6,808 nt of DNA, taken from Nocardioidaceae bacterium (GTDB lineage Bacteria; Actinomycetota; Actinomycetes; Propionibacteriales; Nocardioidaceae). Every line of letters begins with the position of its first letter. Within the stretch, counting starts at the first letter, position 1. Shown in pieces: positions 4,990 to 6,808 of this stretch. The notes beneath the pieces were generated by a model. That model searched no databases and was not told the DNA's origin. It worked only from the letters and a program-made list of their open reading frames with translations. Both the position numbers and the translations under genes were made by a program. Location of the stretch: contig JACCVA010000444.1 of the NCBI GenBank assembly GCA_013698435.1, forward strand, positions 1 to 6,808, in the 5' to 3' direction.

Positions 4990-6210
4990 GTGTCCGCCCA
5001 TCGCCGTCAACAGCTGTTCATCCTGGTCGGACTCGTAGCTCTCTCGTTCAATCTTCGCCCCGCCGCCATCAGCGTCGGTCCCGTGCTGTCAGAGGTGCGG
5101 ACGGGGTTGTCGATGAGCCCCACCACCGCGGGGGTCGTGACCACCCTTCCCGTGCTGTGCTTCGCCGCCTTCGCGTCCGTCGCACCCTGGGTGGCGCGAC
5201 GGGTCGGGATGCACCGCGTGATGCTGCTGTCGCTGGTGTTGACGGCCGCGGCCCTGTTCGTCCGCGCCGAGGCCGGTAACACCGCGGCATTCATTGCCGC
5301 GACGTTCCCCGCGCTGGCGGGCATGGCCACCGCCAACGTGCTGCTGCCCTCCCTGGTCAAGCGTCATTTCCCCGACCGGATCGGGTTGCTGACCTCGATC
5401 TACAGCACGTTCCTCGCCGTCGGCCTCACCTTCGCCTCCGTGCTCACGGTCCCGATCTCCGAGATCGGTGGCTCGTGGCGGGTGGGGCTGGCGGCATGGG
5501 GCGTGACAGCCGGAGTGGCCGCTCTCCCCTGGCTGGGGCTGGTCCGCCACGACGTACGCCCCGAGAACGCCGCGGGCGACGTCACCACGATGACCGCCGG
5601 CGCTGTGGCGCGGTCTCCCCTTGCCTGGGCGATGGCCTTGTTCTTCGCCTCGCAGTCACTGCAGGCCTACGCCATCTTCGGCTGGTTGCCGCAGATCTTC
5701 CGCGACGCCGGGTTCTCGGCCGCGACCGCCGGGTTGCTGCTGGGACTGACGACGGCGATCAGCATCCCGATCTCGTTCGCCCTCCCGCCGATGGTCGTAC
5801 GCCGGACCAACCAGGCCCCGTTGATCCTCACCCTGTGCGGAAGCTACGTCGCAGGCTATGTCGGCTTGATCGTGTGGCCGGCAGCCGGGGCGCTGGTCTG
5901 GGCCGTGCTGATCGGGGTCGGCACCGGCATGTTTCCGCTCGCCCTGACCCTCATCGGGCTGCGGGCACGCACCAGCGACGGCACCGCGGCGTTGTCGGGG
6001 TTCACCCAGTCGGTGGGCTATCTGGTCGCGGCGGTCGGACCGTTCATGATGGGCGCCGTCTACGGCGCCACCGGCGGCTGGACGGTGCCGCTCATCGTGC
6101 TCACCGTGCTGATCGTGCCGCAGGCCGTCACCGGCTGGATGGTCGCTCGGCCGCGCTACGTCGAGGACGAGGTGGCGCGGCGAACGCCGACCGGCGCCCA
6201 GCCCCGCTAA
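4990..6210 (+). CDS. MFS transporter, CynX/NimT family
   Basis: This 406-residue polytopic inner-membrane protein has about 12 hydrophobic segments in two halves, with a hydrophilic central loop at about 185-210. The first helix carries LSFNLRPAAISVGPVL (18-33), a hallmark of the CynX/NimT group of the major facilitator superfamily. The loop between helices 2 and 3 has the motif-A-like APWVARRVGMHRVM (65-78). NVLLPSLVKRHFPDRIG (116-132) and GFTQSVGYLVAAVGPFMMG (337-355) are further group-typical segments. Relatives carry cyanate or 2-nitroimidazole, but the substrate here cannot be deduced. The GTG at 4990 is the only reasonable start that keeps the first helix: an in-frame stop lies at 4927 and no other start codon lies between. 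No Shine-Dalgarno is visible. A weak -10-like GACAAT (4976-4981) would place the transcript start on or next to the GTG, suggesting a leaderless mRNA. Its TAA overlaps the stop of the convergent HIT gene. Confidence 0.92.
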   Translation: MSAHRRQQLFILVGLVALSFNLRPAAISVGPVLSEVRTGLSMSPTTAGVVTTLPVLCFAAFASVAPWVARRVGMHRVMLLSLVLTAAALFVRAEAGNTAAFIAATFPALAGMATANVLLPSLVKRHFPDRIGLLTSIYSTFLAVGLTFASVLTVPISEIGGSWRVGLAAWGVTAGVAALPWLGLVRHDVRPENAAGDVTTMTAGAVARSPLAWAMALFFASQSLQAYAIFGWLPQIFRDAGFSAATAGLLLGLTTAISIPISFALPPMVVRRTNQAPLILTLCGSYVAGYVGLIVWPAAGALVWAVLIGVGTGMFPLALTLIGLRARTSDGTAALSGFTQSVGYLVAAVGPFMMGAVYGATGGWTVPLIVLTVLIVPQAVTGWMVARPRYVEDEVARRTPTGAQPR

Positions 6211-6752
6211 GGGTGCGCAGAGCCTCCGTCGGCTGCCATCGCGGCCGCGACCCGGCTCAAAGCCGTCCGCGCCTGCTGCTCGTCGAGATCGGGCAACAGG
6301 TCGAGCCACATCGGCAGCATCGAGCCGCGCAGCTGCAGCATGCCCAGCGGGCGCGGCATGAACCAGAGGTGGAAGTGGGCACCACCGTCACCCCACCGGT
6401 TGGCATGGACCCGGCCCACATCGCCCAGCCCGAGAAGCGCCCGCTCGACCCGAGCGGTCATCGGGCCGATCTCGGCGAGCAGGTCGGCCGGCATGTCGGC
6501 GTACGAGTCGACGTGCTGCCTGGGCTCGAGCAGGACGATCCCCGGGATCTGGGTAGGTAGCGCACCGGTGAGACGCCACCGCTCATCGGTCCAGACGAAG
6601 GTGTCGTCGGACCGCGCGCAGCTGTGGCAGTCGTCGACCGTCAGTCCATGCCGGTCCGGCTCGGGCACCACTCGCGGGTCGAGTGGCTTCACGGTGATGT
6701 CACCGGCGAACGGGAACCACGAGTCGGCGATCAGCTCATCGAGAGTCGTCAT
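6207..6752 (-). CDS. HIT-superfamily protein (HIT/GalT-like fold)
   Basis: The 181-residue soluble protein carries HANRWGDGGAHFHLWFMPRP (116-135), which matches the HIT-type active-site region. HFHLW (126-130) keeps the first His and the second, nucleophilic His (H128), but has Trp where classical HIT proteins have the third His. Upstream, CHSC (42-45) resembles the Cys pair of a zinc site found in several HIT and GalT relatives, and VLLEPRQHVDSYADMP (73-88) resembles the conserved strand and P-x-x-H segment before the catalytic part. Family members are nucleotidyl transferases or hydrolases acting on nucleoside phosphates; the substrate here is unknown. The ATG at 6750-6752 gives a sensible N-terminus, although the Shine-Dalgarno is weak. 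The gene converges on the MFS gene and ends TAG at 6207-6209, inside the transporter's last codons. Confidence 0.85.
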   Translation of the reverse strand: MTTLDELIADSWFPFAGDITVKPLDPRVVPEPDRHGLTVDDCHSCARSDDTFVWTDERWRLTGALPTQIPGIVLLEPRQHVDSYADMPADLLAEIGPMTARVERALLGLGDVGRVHANRWGDGGAHFHLWFMPRPLGMLQLRGSMLPMWLDLLPDLDEQQARTALSRVAAAMAADGGSAHP

Positions 6753-6759
6753 GGTGCGA

Positions 6760-6806
6760 TCGTCTCAGCAGCCTCGGCACCTCTCGTCTCGGGTTCTCGT
6801 CGTCTC
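6760..6806. repeat. Three copies of TCGTCTC upstream of the HIT gene
   Basis: The heptamer TCGTCTC occurs at 6760-6766, 6784-6790 and 6800-6806, within 47 bases upstream of the HIT gene start (GAGACGA on its coding strand). The stretch 6753-6808 is pyrimidine-rich and shows no other feature before the window ends. The copies may be regulatory sites, part of a gene cut by the edge, or chance in a biased sequence. Confidence 0.25.
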
Positions 6807-6808
6807 CC

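Noticed and set aside
4980..5279. ATG at 4980 as an alternative start for the transporter
   Set aside because: It is in a different reading frame and gives an Arg/Pro/Val-rich product without membrane helices.
5656..6309. Minus-strand open frame of 217 codons antisense to the MFS gene
   Set aside because: The transporter frame is strongly supported by membrane helices and group motifs, and this frame is low-complexity shadow translation.
5475..6560. Plus-strand open frame of 361 codons overlapping the MFS and HIT genes
   Set aside because: It is Arg/His/Pro-rich out-of-frame translation spanning two well-supported genes, with no domain of its own.

Overview
The window is high-GC DNA whose genes look actinobacterial. 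The clearest signs are an RNase E/G with its catalytic core in the middle of the chain between low-complexity arms, GTG starts, at least one gene without a visible Shine-Dalgarno sequence, and a radical-SAM-linked DUF2344 (TIGR03936-type) gene next to rne, rplU and rpmA. The protein sequences suggest Propionibacteriales or a nearby order, but that placement is inference only.

Left half (1-4214), all on the minus strand: transcription runs right to left through a TIGR03936/DUF2344 protein, ribonuclease E/G (rne), ribosomal protein L21 (rplU) and L27 (rpmA, cut by the window edge). This is a conserved neighbourhood linking RNA decay and maturation with large-subunit ribosomal proteins. rplU-rpmA appears to have its own SigA-type promoter just after the rne stop (TTGACC, 18 bp, TAGACT), giving a leader of about 129 nt. 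The 172-nt gap before rne contains several inverted repeats, including a strong stem-loop directly upstream of the rne Shine-Dalgarno.

Right half (4215-6808): a divergent intergenic region separates the DUF2344 gene from a plus-strand gene for a small four-helix membrane protein of unknown function. A 105-nt gap with three consecutive inverted repeats follows, then a 12-helix MFS transporter of the CynX/NimT type that starts at GTG and may be leaderless. Converging on it from the minus strand is a HIT-superfamily protein. The two genes end on overlapping stop codons (CTAA).

No mobile element, CRISPR array, tRNA or rRNA was seen, and there is no clear sign of horizontal transfer. The core is ordinary housekeeping content and I did not find a convincing undescribed system. 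The points most worth checking are the structured non-coding gaps (rne leader, 4885-4989, rplU leader), the absence of the usual radical SAM partner beside the DUF2344 gene, the basic repeats in the RNase E arm, and the unusual HIT protein.
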